The notes beneath the pieces were generated by a model. It was not told where the DNA came from. It did not search any database and saw only the letters and a program-made list of their open reading frames with translations. Below are positions 7,998 through 17,815 of a stretch of DNA of 64,000 nt, in pieces. Numbering within the stretch: position 1 is the first letter of the stretch; each line of letters opens with the position of its first letter. The stretch spans positions 248,860 through 312,859 of the forward strand of contig DLHO01000022.1 of NCBI GenBank assembly GCA_002483265.1, in the 5' to 3' direction. This stretch comes from Flavobacteriales bacterium UBA7666 (GTDB lineage: Bacteria > Bacteroidota > Bacteroidia > Flavobacteriales_D > Crocinitomicaceae). Both the position numbers and the translations under genes were made by a program.

Positions 7998-10900
7998 ATG
8001 TTTAAAAAATTCATAGAAAAACCCGTATTATCTACGGTTATCTCGATATTGATTGTAATTCTCGGAATTCTTGGCCTCATAGCCATTCCGGTTTCCCAAT
8101 ATCCTGATATTGCACCACCTACTGTTCAGGTTTCAGCTTCTTATCAGGGAGCAAATGCAGATGTGGTGCTGAATAATGTTGTCATTCCACTCGAAGAGCA
8201 GATCAATGGAGTAGAAGACATGACTTACATGACTTCCACTGCTTCAAATGACGGAACCGCAACAATTACAGTCTATTTCAAGTTGGGAACTAACCCCGAT
8301 TTGGCGGCGGTAAACGTTCAGAACCGCGTTTCGCGTGCTACCAGTTTACTTCCCGCAGAGGTAAACAGAGCCGGAGTTGTCACAACGAAACGTCAGGCAA
8401 GTAACTTATTGATCTTTAACTTATACAGTGAAGATTCTACCTACGATCAGACATTCTTACAGAATTACGCCAATATCAATCTGATTCCTCAAATCAAGCG
8501 GATCAAAGGAGTTGGGGATGCAACCGCTTTCGGTTTGATGGACTATTCCATGCGAATTTGGTTGAAACCGGATGTAATGGCAAGTTACGGTTTGGTTCCG
8601 GATGATGTAAACAAAGCATTGGCGGAACAAAACATTGAAGCAGCTCCGGGTCAATTTGGTGAACAGGGAAATCAAAGCTATCAGTATACGATCAAATACA
8701 AAGGTCGTTTGAAGGAAGAAGCAGAATTCAGTGATATCGTGATCCGTGTTGGAGAAGATGGTGAAATTTTGCGCTTGAGAGATATTGCCCGCATTGAATT
8801 AGGTTCTCAAAGTTATGCCAGTTCTGTTCGGGTAAATGGGAAATTCGGTTTGGGTGTTGCGGTAAATCAAACCGCCGGATCGAATGCGCAGGAAGTTATT
8901 GAAGGAACTTTGAAAGTATTGGATGACGCACAAGCATCTTTTCCGAAAGGAGTAAAATATACCACCATTGTAAACGTAAACGATTTCCTGGATGCATCCA
9001 TTGAGAAAGTATTTCATACCCTCATTGAAGCATTTATATTGGTGTTCTTAGTTGTCTTCTTATTCCTGCAGGATTTCCGTTCCACATTGATTCCTGCAAT
9101 TAGTGTTCCGGTAGCAATTATTGGTACATTCTTCTTTCTGAATCTCTTTGGATTCAGTATCAACTTATTGACCTTATTCGCATTGGTATTGGCCATCGGT
9201 ATTGTGGTGGATGATGCCATTGTTGTGGTTGAAGCCGTCCATGCGAAACTGGATGAAGGATACAAATCTTCCAAAAAAGCAACAATTGACGCCATGGATG
9301 AGATTACAGGCGCAATTGTCTCAATTACATTGGTTATGGCTGCGGTGTTCATCCCGGTAAGCTTTATTCAAGGATCGACAGGAGTTTTTTACAAACAATT
9401 CGGGTTGACACTTGCCATTGCCATTATCCTTTCAGCGGTCAATGCCTTGACTCTGAGTCCGGCGCTTTGTGCGTTGTTACTGAAGCCGCATAAAGATGAA
9501 CATGGAAAGAAGAAGTCCTTCATGATGCGGTTCAACGTAGCGTTCAATACTTCCTTCGGAAAAATGACGAACCGCTACAAACGTTCAGTTTCCTTCCTGA
9601 GTAGAAGAAAATGGATTGTGGTTTTCATTCTGGCAATTTTCACAGGCTTATTGGTTTGGGGAATGAAAACAACACCAAAAGGGTTTGTTCCGGCAGAGGA
9701 TATGGGAACTATTTTCTCCGATATCACTTTAGCTCCGGGAACTTCTCAGGAACGCACGGAAGAAGTATTGACAGAGATTGATAACATTGTCCGCTCTGTC
9801 CCTGAAACGAAATTTACCTTGCGGGTAGTTGGTCGTTCAATTATCTCTGGTTCGGGAAGTTCTTACGGAATGGTACTGGCTCGTTTGAAACTGTGGAATG
9901 AAAGAGATCGGGATGTAAAAGCTGTTATTGAAGAATTATTCGCAAAAACAGGTCATATCAAAGATGCGAAGATCATCTTCTTCTCTCCACCAACCATTCA
10001 GGGATTTGGTAATACAGCAGGATTCGAATTCCAGTTACAGGATAAATCAGGAGGAGATATCAATGAGTTCAATACGGTAGCTCAAAACTTCCTGGGAGCC
10101 TTGGCTCAACGTCCGGAGATTCAATATGCAACGACTTCCTTCAACCCGAATTTTCCACAGTATCAAATTGATGTCAATGTGGCAAAAATCAAACAAGCAG
10201 GAATGACTATGAATGATGTGATGAGCGTGCTTCAGGGATACTATGGAGGTGTTTATGCTTCCAATTTTAATAAGTTTGGAAAGCAGTATCGTGTCATTTA
10301 TCAGGCAGAACCGGGAAGCAGAAAGAACATTCAAAGTTTGAATTCGATCTATGTGCGTAATACAAACGGAGAAATGGCGCCGATTTCAGAGTTCATTTCG
10401 ATGAAACAAGTTTATGGACCGCAGGTAATTTCCCGATTCAATTTGTTTACGGCTATTGCAGTAACCGGAGTGCCCAACAAAGGATACAGTTCCGGAGATG
10501 CTATGAAAGTCATTGAAGAAGTTGCTCAAACCAATCTGCCAGCCGGTTATTCTTATGAATATTCCGGTTTGACAAGAGAAGAAAGTTCCGGAGGAAATCA
10601 AACCCTGTTTATCTTCTTATTGGTTGTGGTCTTTGTTTATTTCCTACTGTGTGCTCAATACGAAAGTTATATTCTACCACTTGCAGTATTGATCTCCCTT
10701 CCGATCGGTTTATCCGGAGTATTCATCTTCGATAAGATCTTTGAGGTAGACAACAACATTTATACGCAGATTACCATTGTCATGCTGGTAGGTCTCTTAG
10801 CCAAAAACGCCATTTTGATCGTGGAATATGCGGTTGATCGCAGAAAGAATGGAATGAGCATTGTGGATGCTGCCGTGAGTGGTGCTACCGCACGTCTTCG

Positions 10901-11138
10901 ACCAATTTTGATGACTTCATTCGCATTCATCTTCGGATTATTGCCGTTGATGCTTTCAAGCGGAGTTGGGGCAGCAGGAAATACATCTATTGGTACTGGA
11001 GCAGTTGGGGGAATGTTGGTAGGAACTATTTTCGGAGTCCTCGTCATTCCAGTTCTATTCATTGTATTCCAAAGATTGCAGGAAAGAGTCAGACCGTTAC
11101 AAGATGAATCTGCTGAGGCAGAAGAAGAAATTGCATAA
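7998..11138 (+). CDS. RND multidrug efflux pump permease (HAE1/AcrB family)
   Basis: 1046 residues, full AcrB length. The N-terminal membrane helix starts MFKKFIEKPVLSTVISILIV; the first periplasmic loop contains ISVSQYPDIAPP-like IPVSQYPDIAPPTVQV. Proton-relay aspartates are in TM4, GIVVDDAIVVVEAV; the TM10 lysine is in LLAKNAILIVEYAVDRR. GATARLRPILMTSFAFI is the conserved TM11 region. It extrudes hydrophobic drugs, detergents or lipids from the periplasm and inner membrane using the proton gradient. The tail EESAEAEEEIA-type acidic end is typical of Bacteroidota members. 17 bp separates it from the channel gene. Confidence 0.97.
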   Translation: MFKKFIEKPVLSTVISILIVILGILGLIAIPVSQYPDIAPPTVQVSASYQGANADVVLNNVVIPLEEQINGVEDMTYMTSTASNDGTATITVYFKLGTNPDLAAVNVQNRVSRATSLLPAEVNRAGVVTTKRQASNLLIFNLYSEDSTYDQTFLQNYANINLIPQIKRIKGVGDATAFGLMDYSMRIWLKPDVMASYGLVPDDVNKALAEQNIEAAPGQFGEQGNQSYQYTIKYKGRLKEEAEFSDIVIRVGEDGEILRLRDIARIELGSQSYASSVRVNGKFGLGVAVNQTAGSNAQEVIEGTLKVLDDAQASFPKGVKYTTIVNVNDFLDASIEKVFHTLIEAFILVFLVVFLFLQDFRSTLIPAISVPVAIIGTFFFLNLFGFSINLLTLFALVLAIGIVVDDAIVVVEAVHAKLDEGYKSSKKATIDAMDEITGAIVSITLVMAAVFIPVSFIQGSTGVFYKQFGLTLAIAIILSAVNALTLSPALCALLLKPHKDEHGKKKSFMMRFNVAFNTSFGKMTNRYKRSVSFLSRRKWIVVFILAIFTGLLVWGMKTTPKGFVPAEDMGTIFSDITLAPGTSQERTEEVLTEIDNIVRSVPETKFTLRVVGRSIISGSGSSYGMVLARLKLWNERDRDVKAVIEELFAKTGHIKDAKIIFFSPPTIQGFGNTAGFEFQLQDKSGGDINEFNTVAQNFLGALAQRPEIQYATTSFNPNFPQYQIDVNVAKIKQAGMTMNDVMSVLQGYYGGVYASNFNKFGKQYRVIYQAEPGSRKNIQSLNSIYVRNTNGEMAPISEFISMKQVYGPQVISRFNLFTAIAVTGVPNKGYSSGDAMKVIEEVAQTNLPAGYSYEYSGLTREESSGGNQTLFIFLLVVVFVYFLLCAQYESYILPLAVLISLPIGLSGVFIFDKIFEVDNNIYTQITIVMLVGLLAKNAILIVEYAVDRRKNGMSIVDAAVSGATARLRPILMTSFAFIFGLLPLMLSSGVGAAGNTSIGTGAVGGMLVGTIFGVLVIPVLFIVFQRLQERVRPLQDESAEAEEEIA

Positions 11139-11155
11139 TAAAAAAGAATCAATCC

Positions 11156-12553
11156 ATGAAAATGAATCGAACAATAAATACCGTCTTATTCGCTTTAATA
11201 CTCGTTGTTTCCAGTTGTGTGACAACGCGTTATGAGCGGCCTGAGATGAATTCAGCGAATTTGTACAGAGACAATACTTCTGAGGATACCACTTCAATGG
11301 CTGATTTGGAATGGAAAAAATTATTTTCCGATCCAATCCTTCAAGACTTAATTGAAAAAGGGTTGGCTCAAAATCTGAATCTGAAACAAGCCGTTGAACG
11401 CATCAATATCAGTCAGGCATATCTGAAACAAAGTAAAATGGCCTTTTTGCCAAGTTTACAATTAGATATCAATTCCACGGATGCGAAGCAATCCGGTCGG
11501 GCGATTAACGCGCCGGCAGGTTTTATTAAACTGACAACACATACAAATCGTATTCAGCTGGGTACATCTTGGGAAGCAGATATCTGGGGAAAACTTAGAA
11601 GTGCAAAAAGAGGTGCAATTGCTGGAATGTTGCAAAGTGATGCTTCAAAACGCGCTATTCAAACACAGTTGATTGTTGATATTGCAAATACGTATTACAA
11701 TCTGTTGGCATTTGATAAGCAATTAAAAATCACGCAGGAAACCATTGAGCTGCGCAAGAAAGAAGTGGAAACACTGACCGCTTTGCAGGAGTCAGGAAAA
11801 GTGACCAGTGCAGAAGTACTGCAAAGTCAAGCCAATCAATATGCAGCAGAGGTAATGGTTCCTGAATTGCAAAACCAGATTTGGAAGGCAGAAAATCTGT
11901 TGAATTACCTTTTGGCTCGTGGTCCTGAAAAAATCACTCGCGGTACCTTGGATGAACAAACAATTTATACCGATTTGCGTTTAGGAGTTTCTTCTCAATT
12001 GTTGAAAAACAGACCGGATGTTCAGGCTGCTGAGTATTCATTTGTTGCTGCTTTTGAAAACACCAACGTAGCGAAAACCTACTTTTATCCATCACTGACA
12101 TTGACAGCTAATGGTGGTTTCGCAAGTTTCAAAATTCAGGATTTATTCAGTCAGTCCATTTTTTACAATATTATAGGTGGTTTAACCCAACCGATTTTTA
12201 ACAGAGGTCAGAACAAAGCGCGTTTGAGAACAGCGAAGGCGGATCAGCAAATTGCATTCTATAATTTTCAGGATGTAATTTTAAAAAGTGGGATGGAAGT
12301 CTCAAACGCGCTTTATGCCTACCAAAATGCTACAGAAAGAGAACGAATCCGCAATCTGCAGATTGAATCCTTGACTACAGCAGTGGAGAATACACAGGAG
12401 TTACTCAGCAATCGTAATGAAACCAATTATACAGATGTATTGAGTTCCGAGCAAAATTTAATCGGTGCACAAATGAATGGGATTAACGACAAACTAGATC
12501 AGTTACAATCAGTTGTTAATCTTTACCGTGCACTGGGAGGTGGCTGGAAATAA
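11156..12553 (+). CDS. RND efflux outer-membrane lipoprotein (TolC/NodT family)
   Basis: 465 residues. Lipobox VVSSC with cysteine near residue 21, followed by TTRYERPEMN, the usual start of NodT-type lipoprotein channels. Two OEP repeats of long helices are visible (IEKGLAQNLNLKQAVERINI and LRTAKADQQIAFYNFQDVIL), and the motif LLKNRPDVQAAEYSF marks the second half. It forms the trimeric outer-membrane exit duct for the pump. The start used is ATG at 11156 (MKMNRT); a second ATG at 11162 is equally possible. Confidence 0.95.
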   Translation: MKMNRTINTVLFALILVVSSCVTTRYERPEMNSANLYRDNTSEDTTSMADLEWKKLFSDPILQDLIEKGLAQNLNLKQAVERINISQAYLKQSKMAFLPSLQLDINSTDAKQSGRAINAPAGFIKLTTHTNRIQLGTSWEADIWGKLRSAKRGAIAGMLQSDASKRAIQTQLIVDIANTYYNLLAFDKQLKITQETIELRKKEVETLTALQESGKVTSAEVLQSQANQYAAEVMVPELQNQIWKAENLLNYLLARGPEKITRGTLDEQTIYTDLRLGVSSQLLKNRPDVQAAEYSFVAAFENTNVAKTYFYPSLTLTANGGFASFKIQDLFSQSIFYNIIGGLTQPIFNRGQNKARLRTAKADQQIAFYNFQDVILKSGMEVSNALYAYQNATERERIRNLQIESLTTAVENTQELLSNRNETNYTDVLSSEQNLIGAQMNGINDKLDQLQSVVNLYRALGGGWK

Positions 12554-12694
12554 GAGTCAGCCGCGGCTGACGATAAAATCCGCAGTGGCGGATAAGTGTA
12601 GTTCTGTTCGTCGATGGCCGGTTCCGAATGAGTTTTAATCGATTCGTAATTCGGAATTATATTACTAAGTTTACCTGAACTTAAATTCAAACGA

Positions 12695-13072
12695 ATGAAA
12701 AATTTAAAACTAATTGCTTTACTTGGATTGGGATTCATGACGATTCAATCTTGTTCTAAACAAAGTGAATTGTGTGAGTGTACTGATATGGCTACTGAAA
12801 TGATGAAAGGTGATCGTGAGCATAATTTCGACGGAACATTCCAAAAGAAGTATGTTGAAGAGCACAAAGCAGAAGAAGCAAAATGTAAGAAAGTTTACGA
12901 AGGAAAAAATGACAAAGCTAGTCAGGAGAAACTTCGTAAAGAAATGAAAGAGTGCAGTGGTTATGCTGAGTTTAAGGAAGAAACAATCCATTCTATGGAA
13001 AACCTTAAAAAACAAATGCCGTCACTTTCGAAAGAAATAGATGAGTCTATCAAGCAATTGAAAGCTGAATAG
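12695..13072 (+). CDS. Small lipoprotein of unknown function
   Basis: 125 residues. A lipoprotein signal peptide ends at MTIQSC, followed by a Cys-rich turn ELCECTD and a highly charged helical region (KKYVEEHKAEEAKCKKVYEG, then KNDKASQEKLRKEMKECSGY). It resembles many short Bacteroidota lipoproteins with DUF-type coiled segments, but I do not recognise it. It lies 141 bp beyond the efflux operon and is followed by a strong terminator, so it is probably its own transcription unit. Confidence 0.75.
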   Translation: MKNLKLIALLGLGFMTIQSCSKQSELCECTDMATEMMKGDREHNFDGTFQKKYVEEHKAEEAKCKKVYEGKNDKASQEKLRKEMKECSGYAEFKEETIHSMENLKKQMPSLSKEIDESIKQLKAE

Positions 13073-13089
13073 GGTTCAATAAAAGAATA

Positions 13090-13130
13090 AAAAGTCCAGA
13101 TTTCGTACATACGGGATCTGGACTTTTTTT
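13090..13130 (+). terminator. Strong intrinsic terminator
   Basis: AAAAGTCCAGAT (13090-13101) pairs with ATCTGGACTTTT (13116-13127), followed by more T; loop of 14 nt. It serves the lipoprotein gene on the plus strand and, with A residues on the left side, could also end the minus-strand kinase gene whose stop is at 13191. Confidence 0.88.
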
Positions 13131-13190
13131 ATGTTCAAAATGGTTCAAAGAGTTCAAATCATTTAGACTTCTAACTTTTGCTTTTTTGAA

Positions 13191-16076
13191 TTATCTAACA
13201 ATTGGAATTGTTAGGATTACCCGGGTTCCGGGAAACTCCTGGTTTGACTCATCGACATTACTAATCGAAACGTTGTAAGATTCATTCCTTTTTCCTTGTA
13301 AGGATTTTAGACGTTCTTCTGTAATTTGTGTACCATATGATTTATGATTTGAATCGCGTTTCTTCTTCTTTGACTCAGAATATCCGATACCATTATCTTC
13401 AATTAATACTTTCAAAGTACCAGAATCCATATAAAATTTGAGAAGCAGTATGCCTCCGTTTGTTCGCGGAGCTAATCCATGAATAATTGCATTCTCAATA
13501 TAAGGTTGTATAAGCATCGGAGGGATGCACGGATAGGAGGGTAGCTGTTGAAAATCACATACAATTTCAAAACTAAATGCATTCTTAAAACGCATCTTCT
13601 CAAGAAGAATATAATTTTTTAACGTCTCATATTCTTCTTCAATTGTTATATATGAAACTCGTGAGTTTGCAAGTGTTTGACGAATTAATTTAGCAAAGCG
13701 CAACAAGTATTTTTCGGCATTTTCATTCTCCTCATACAATAGAAAACTGTGAATTGAATTCAATGAATTGAAAATGAAATGCGGATTCATTTGAGCAGCT
13801 AAAGCCATTCTTTCCAATTCCATCATGCGATTCAGCATGTAGTTCTTCTTATTTACTGATTGAATGGAAAGTTTCAAAATGATATAAAAAATAATAAGCA
13901 TCATCAAAACATACAGAAGTATAAAATACCAACGAAGGAAGATGATCTTTTCTACTTCAAATTCAGTTAAAATCCTTGGGTTTGACCAGTTATTGAACTT
14001 ATCTAAATAAGAGACTTCCAAAAGGTAGACTCCGTCAGAAGGACTACTCAAAATAATATCCCCTTTGTTAGATCGGATCCAGGTTTCATCTTTTCCAAAG
14101 CGGTAACGGTATTCGATATGCCGATCCAGATTCTTGTTGAAAAGGGAGATTTTGATGAGGTCTGTTTTAGCCGGATAAACCTTACTCGAAGGGAGTTCTT
14201 TATTATTTGCGAATGCATAGACAGAAAACAATTCAAGAGGAAAATCGGTTCGCTCTTTTTTTACTTTCAGAATGTCTATCTTTTGAACACCAAATTTGGT
14301 GGATACATATAGGATGTCGTTATATGCATACAAATCCATGATTTCTCCACTGGAAAGTGATTTTTTACTCAGAAAAAATTCAATGACTATTTTGCCGTTT
14401 TTCTTAGCTAACAAAAACAATCCTTTTTCACTGCTTACCCAAAGACGGTTCTTTTCATCAAAGAAAATAGTGGAAACTTGTGTTCCAATATCGAGGTGCG
14501 ATGCCAATTTGGAATAAACTTCACTTTCCATATCAATCCGATAAAGTCCTGCTAAACTCGAATACGCAAGTAAGCCCCACTTCTCATTGTATTTCAATTC
14601 ATTTATTCGCTTCCTTAAAACCGGTCTGTAATTGTTGTTGATTTTTGAATTTTCAAGATCAAAAACAAATAAGCCTTCATCATATAAAGCGAACATCTTT
14701 TTGTTTTTAAACCGATAAAACCAATAGTAAGCTCCTGTCAGTTCAGCGCGCGTACTCTCATCAATATCATATTTAATGAGTGATGAACCTTTCGTTTCAA
14801 TAATTTGGTAGGAAGATCTCGCCCATCCTACGACGGAAGAATTGTTGACATAAACAGGGTTCATTGGATAAGTTGCATCCACATCCTTCCAATCACTCCA
14901 ATCCACAATACCCTTTTCAAATGCAAACCCATTTTTAACGGGCAACAAATTGGACTTATAAACTATTTTACCTGCATCCTTGCAAAGAAACGGAGGATAT
15001 AATTGCTGCCACTTACCCACGTGATGTGCAATAACTATTTTATTCCTGTTTCCGGTAATAAAACGAACCTCTTCAGACAATTTCCTTCCGTTAATGGCTA
15101 ATTGATTAAATGCTTCATCATAAACAGCAAAAAGCCCTTTTTCAAGTGTTGTGATCCATAGGGTTCCATTCGAGTCCTTAAAGGCAGAGGTAACTGAACA
15201 GTTTGGTAAATAATGGCGAACGAGAACCAGTTCTTTTGTTTTTGGATCGAAAGTGTATTTTTTCATCCCGTTCTTGTATAACCCAACGTAGATGAAATCC
15301 TTGTCACAATCCAGTCCCACCACTTCGTGCTCCGGTTGATTGATCATCTGCTTTAATTTCTCCTTATCAAAGAAATAGAGCTTGTAATTGGAAGTTGTAA
15401 AATAGTTGCCTTTATAGTTTTTTGCTCGGATAGTGCCTGATAAATGAGTGGAACCGGAAAAAATCAACTTGTTATTCTTGACTAAAAAAGTTCTTGCCGG
15501 AACAGTTTTCTTTTTATGGATACTTAATAGTTCATTCCCAAATTCAAAAAAATAGGCGTTATCTTTCAATTTGACTGATAGATCTGTTACCTTGCCATTT
15601 GTACTCACAGCGATCATTTTCTTTCTGAAAACACTATAAATGATGGAATTATCCTTTTTGATATGGAGTGATGCGTTCGTGTTTCTGCCTACGGAAAAGC
15701 TCTTTTCAAGAATGTGATTGTATTTGTAGGCCTGCATCTTTCCATTTTTGAAAATGCTTAAAAGACCATTGAAACCGATAAACCAAACTCCTCCGTTCGG
15801 ATCTTCAATTACTCTGAAATTGACATTGTCACACAATCCGTTTTCAATGGTGTACTTATGGAATTGAAAGCCATCATATCTAACAACTCCGCGATCTGTC
15901 AGAATCCAAAGCATTCCGGATTTGTCTTGGTAAACCTGATAGGTTTCCGAGCTGGATAAGCCATTTTTAATGCCGAAATGATCGTAATTGAACACCCATG
16001 AAATATGATTTTTTTTGGTAGATGCGTTAAACGCAATTCCAATAAAAAAGAGTCCGGATAAAATGTACTTGATCAA
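13191..16076 (-). CDS. LytS-type sensor histidine kinase with periplasmic beta-propeller
   Basis: 961 residues. An N-terminal signal/anchor segment is followed by about 600 residues of propeller-type repeats (SSSETYQVYQDKSGMLWILT-like units such as SSSETYQ, DKSGMLWILTDRG and DSNGTLWITTLEKGL), a Y_Y_Y-like domain (IEYRYRFGKDETWI), one TM helix near 715-737, and a His_kinase domain. The phospho-acceptor is H766 in MNPHFIFNSLNSIHSF; the N-box is QPYIENAIIHG (857-867) and DNGIG is at 894-898. Such kinases partner LytTR regulators; the likely partner is at 16733-17491. The signal sensed is unknown. Confidence 0.92.
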   Translation of the reverse strand: MIKYILSGLFFIGIAFNASTKKNHISWVFNYDHFGIKNGLSSSETYQVYQDKSGMLWILTDRGVVRYDGFQFHKYTIENGLCDNVNFRVIEDPNGGVWFIGFNGLLSIFKNGKMQAYKYNHILEKSFSVGRNTNASLHIKKDNSIIYSVFRKKMIAVSTNGKVTDLSVKLKDNAYFFEFGNELLSIHKKKTVPARTFLVKNNKLIFSGSTHLSGTIRAKNYKGNYFTTSNYKLYFFDKEKLKQMINQPEHEVVGLDCDKDFIYVGLYKNGMKKYTFDPKTKELVLVRHYLPNCSVTSAFKDSNGTLWITTLEKGLFAVYDEAFNQLAINGRKLSEEVRFITGNRNKIVIAHHVGKWQQLYPPFLCKDAGKIVYKSNLLPVKNGFAFEKGIVDWSDWKDVDATYPMNPVYVNNSSVVGWARSSYQIIETKGSSLIKYDIDESTRAELTGAYYWFYRFKNKKMFALYDEGLFVFDLENSKINNNYRPVLRKRINELKYNEKWGLLAYSSLAGLYRIDMESEVYSKLASHLDIGTQVSTIFFDEKNRLWVSSEKGLFLLAKKNGKIVIEFFLSKKSLSSGEIMDLYAYNDILYVSTKFGVQKIDILKVKKERTDFPLELFSVYAFANNKELPSSKVYPAKTDLIKISLFNKNLDRHIEYRYRFGKDETWIRSNKGDIILSSPSDGVYLLEVSYLDKFNNWSNPRILTEFEVEKIIFLRWYFILLYVLMMLIIFYIILKLSIQSVNKKNYMLNRMMELERMALAAQMNPHFIFNSLNSIHSFLLYEENENAEKYLLRFAKLIRQTLANSRVSYITIEEEYETLKNYILLEKMRFKNAFSFEIVCDFQQLPSYPCIPPMLIQPYIENAIIHGLAPRTNGGILLLKFYMDSGTLKVLIEDNGIGYSESKKKKRDSNHKSYGTQITEERLKSLQGKRNESYNVSISNVDESNQEFPGTRVILTIPIVR

Positions 16077-16105
16077 ATTAATTAAGCAATAGATGAGTTC
16101 AAAGG

Positions 16106-16137
16106 CAAATTTAACAGAATCTTGAAGTTTTAGTCAA
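16106..16137 (-). promoter_or_regulatory. Promoter of the LytS-type kinase gene
   Basis: On the minus strand, TTG (16137-16135) lies 21 nt before TAAATTTG (16113-16106), fitting the Bacteroidota -33/-7 promoter. The -7 element ends 29 nt before the kinase ATG. The MarR operator lies 34 bp further upstream. Confidence 0.6.
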
Positions 16138-16170
16138 ATTTTAGTTAAATCGAAACGAATCGAATTATTA

Positions 16171-16191
16171 ATAGTTAGCTTTACTAACTAT
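16171..16191. promoter_or_regulatory. MarR-type operator
   Basis: ATAGTTAG and CTAACTAT form a perfect 8-bp inverted repeat around the 5-bp centre CTTTA, the half-site spacing typical of MarR-family operators. It ends 11 bp before the marR ATG and overlaps where its promoter must be, so autoregulation is likely. It may also affect the divergent kinase promoter. Confidence 0.75.
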
Positions 16192-16201
16192 CTTGTATGA
16201 T

Positions 16202-16666
16202 ATGGTAACACAAGAATGGCCTTTAGGTCGCTTTTTCAGCTTTCTTACGAAACAATATATCGGGAAATTGACTCTCAGTTTGGAACATACACCTGTTGAG
16301 CGTTATTACTTCCCTTTATATCTGATTGGAAAAAACAACGGGCTCATTAGCCAGCAGGAATTGGCAGACCAACTCTTAATGGATAAGGTTTCCATGGTGC
16401 GTATTGTTGATGCTTTACAAAAAGACGGTTTCGTTGAACGAAAGACCAATCCGGAGGATCGTAGAGAGCGCCGACTGCATATTACTAAAAAAGCAGAACC
16501 ATGGATTCATGAAATCGAGCAAGGCATCAAAGAGACGAATGAGTACTTCCTTAATTTATTAGACCCGGATTTACGGCCTAAATTTGAGTTGATTCTGACA
16601 GATCTCATTGCAAAAACACAAGAAATTCCGGCAGATCAATTTGAGTTTTTTTACCCGAAGAAATAA
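16202..16666 (+). CDS. MarR family transcriptional regulator
   Basis: About 154 residues from ATG at 16202. A TTG nine bases upstream is in frame but falls inside the probable promoter TATCTTG, so the ATG is preferred; the transcript leader is then very short or absent. The winged HTH contains LISQQELADQLLMDKVSMVR then IVDALQKDGFVERKTNPEDR and RERRLHITKKA, the classic MarR helix-wing. The dimerisation helices flank it. It sits between a kinase and a response regulator on the opposite strand. Ligand unknown. Confidence 0.9.
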   Translation: MVTQEWPLGRFFSFLTKQYIGKLTLSLEHTPVERYYFPLYLIGKNNGLISQQELADQLLMDKVSMVRIVDALQKDGFVERKTNPEDRRERRLHITKKAEPWIHEIEQGIKETNEYFLNLLDPDLRPKFELILTDLIAKTQEIPADQFEFFYPKK

Positions 16667-16692
16667 ACGGGCTACATATTGGCTGATGTTTT

Positions 16693-16721
16693 GCAGGTAC
16701 GCGATTTAATCGCGCACCTGC
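16693..16721. terminator. Bidirectional terminator-like palindrome (CGCGATT/AATCGCG type)
   Basis: GCAGGT-A-CGCGATT, then a single T, then AATCGCG-C-ACCTGC. It lies exactly between the convergent marR and response-regulator genes. A relative with the same core and a different outer stem is at 59981-60010, so it also belongs to a dispersed palindrome family. Confidence 0.65.
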
Positions 16722-16732
16722 AGGATGATATT

Positions 16733-17491
16733 TTACAAAAAATGTGTCTGCAGATCGCGAATCACGTCTTCCTTCTTTTGGCGTGAGATCGGAATTTTTA
16801 ATCCGTTTTTCATTTTAATATATCCACCTTCTTCTTTCAGGTATTCGTCCACATATTTCATATTGACAATGAATGATTTATGAGGACGGATAAAGTTTAC
16901 ATTCGCTTTTAATTTATCGTCGAAGAATTTCAGAGGCTTGGAAACCAGGATTTCCTTACCATCATCCAGAAATACTTTACAGTAAGAGCTGTCTGCTTCA
17001 AAAAATACTATGGCGTCCAAACGTATAAAACACATTCCGTCTGCTGTTGGAATAGAAATTTTGCGTTCTCCATTTCCGTAAGAGATCATGATTTGATCCG
17101 CACTCATGGAACGTCTTTCACGTACTTTATCCAATGCCTGATTTACCGCTTCAACGAATAATTCCGAATCAATCGGTTTCATTAAATAATCAAGAGCCTG
17201 ATATCTGAAAGCTTTAACAGCATATTGATCAAAAGCGGTAGTGAAAATGATTTGAGCAGCAAAAGCATCGCTTTCATCCAATACATCAAATCCGGTTCCG
17301 TCACCTAAATTGATATCAATAAATATCAAATCGGCCTCTGTTTCATTGATTAATTGAACTGCTGATTTAAATGAATCTGCTTCTCCTAAAATTTGAAAAT
17401 TGGGAAAATAACGTTCTAAGTATTTTGAGATAACTCGCCTTGCATCGACTTCATCATCAATAATTAATACTCTCTTAGTTTTCATAGTCAT
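16733..17491 (-). CDS. LytTR-family response regulator
   Basis: 252 residues. Receiver domain 1-125: acidic pocket DDE (12-14), phospho-acceptor D59 in LIFIDINLGDGTGFDV, conserved T/K region TTAFDQYAVKAF and YLMKPIDSELF. LytTR DNA-binding domain about 150-250 with FIRLDAIVFFEADSSYCKVF and FIRPHKSFIVNMKYV. Phosphorylation by a LytS-type kinase would promote DNA binding. The nearest such kinase gene is at 13191-16076, same strand, separated by a convergent marR gene. The ATG two codons further in (MKTKRVLI) is an equally good start. Confidence 0.93.
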   Translation of the reverse strand: MTMKTKRVLIIDDEVDARRVISKYLERYFPNFQILGEADSFKSAVQLINETEADLIFIDINLGDGTGFDVLDESDAFAAQIIFTTAFDQYAVKAFRYQALDYLMKPIDSELFVEAVNQALDKVRERRSMSADQIMISYGNGERKISIPTADGMCFIRLDAIVFFEADSSYCKVFLDDGKEILVSKPLKFFDDKLKANVNFIRPHKSFIVNMKYVDEYLKEEGGYIKMKNGLKIPISRQKKEDVIRDLQTHFL

Positions 17492-17815
17492 CGAAATAAA
17501 TAGTTGTAATCTCCTTTAAGTTAAATTTGTAGCTAATGGCGTAGTGTAAATTGAAATTGACTGTTTTGAACTGGGATTATCTGATTAATAAGTAAGTTAA
17601 TAAAAAAAGAGTTAACCTCTTTCCCGTTTGGAAATAAAAATCTTACACAATGAATGAAATAATTAATCCCGGAAAAGCTTGTCATAAGCAGAAGTTTTCA
17701 GTTTAGAATTCTAAAATTAGGAAACGTTACATAAACGAGTTTATTTTAAATTGCCAATAATTCATAACCTGCGTATTTCATTTAAAAAAGTAACTTTAGG
17801 GCTTCAAAATGAAAC
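17492..17815. other. Divergent intergenic region, no gene seen
   Basis: This AT-rich spacer separates the divergently transcribed response regulator and phosphatase-like gene and must carry both promoters. I see no repeat or convincing ORF. A purine-rich AAAGGAG on the minus strand lies about 23 nt before the response-regulator ATG, unusual for a phylum in which such sites are weak. Confidence 0.5.
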
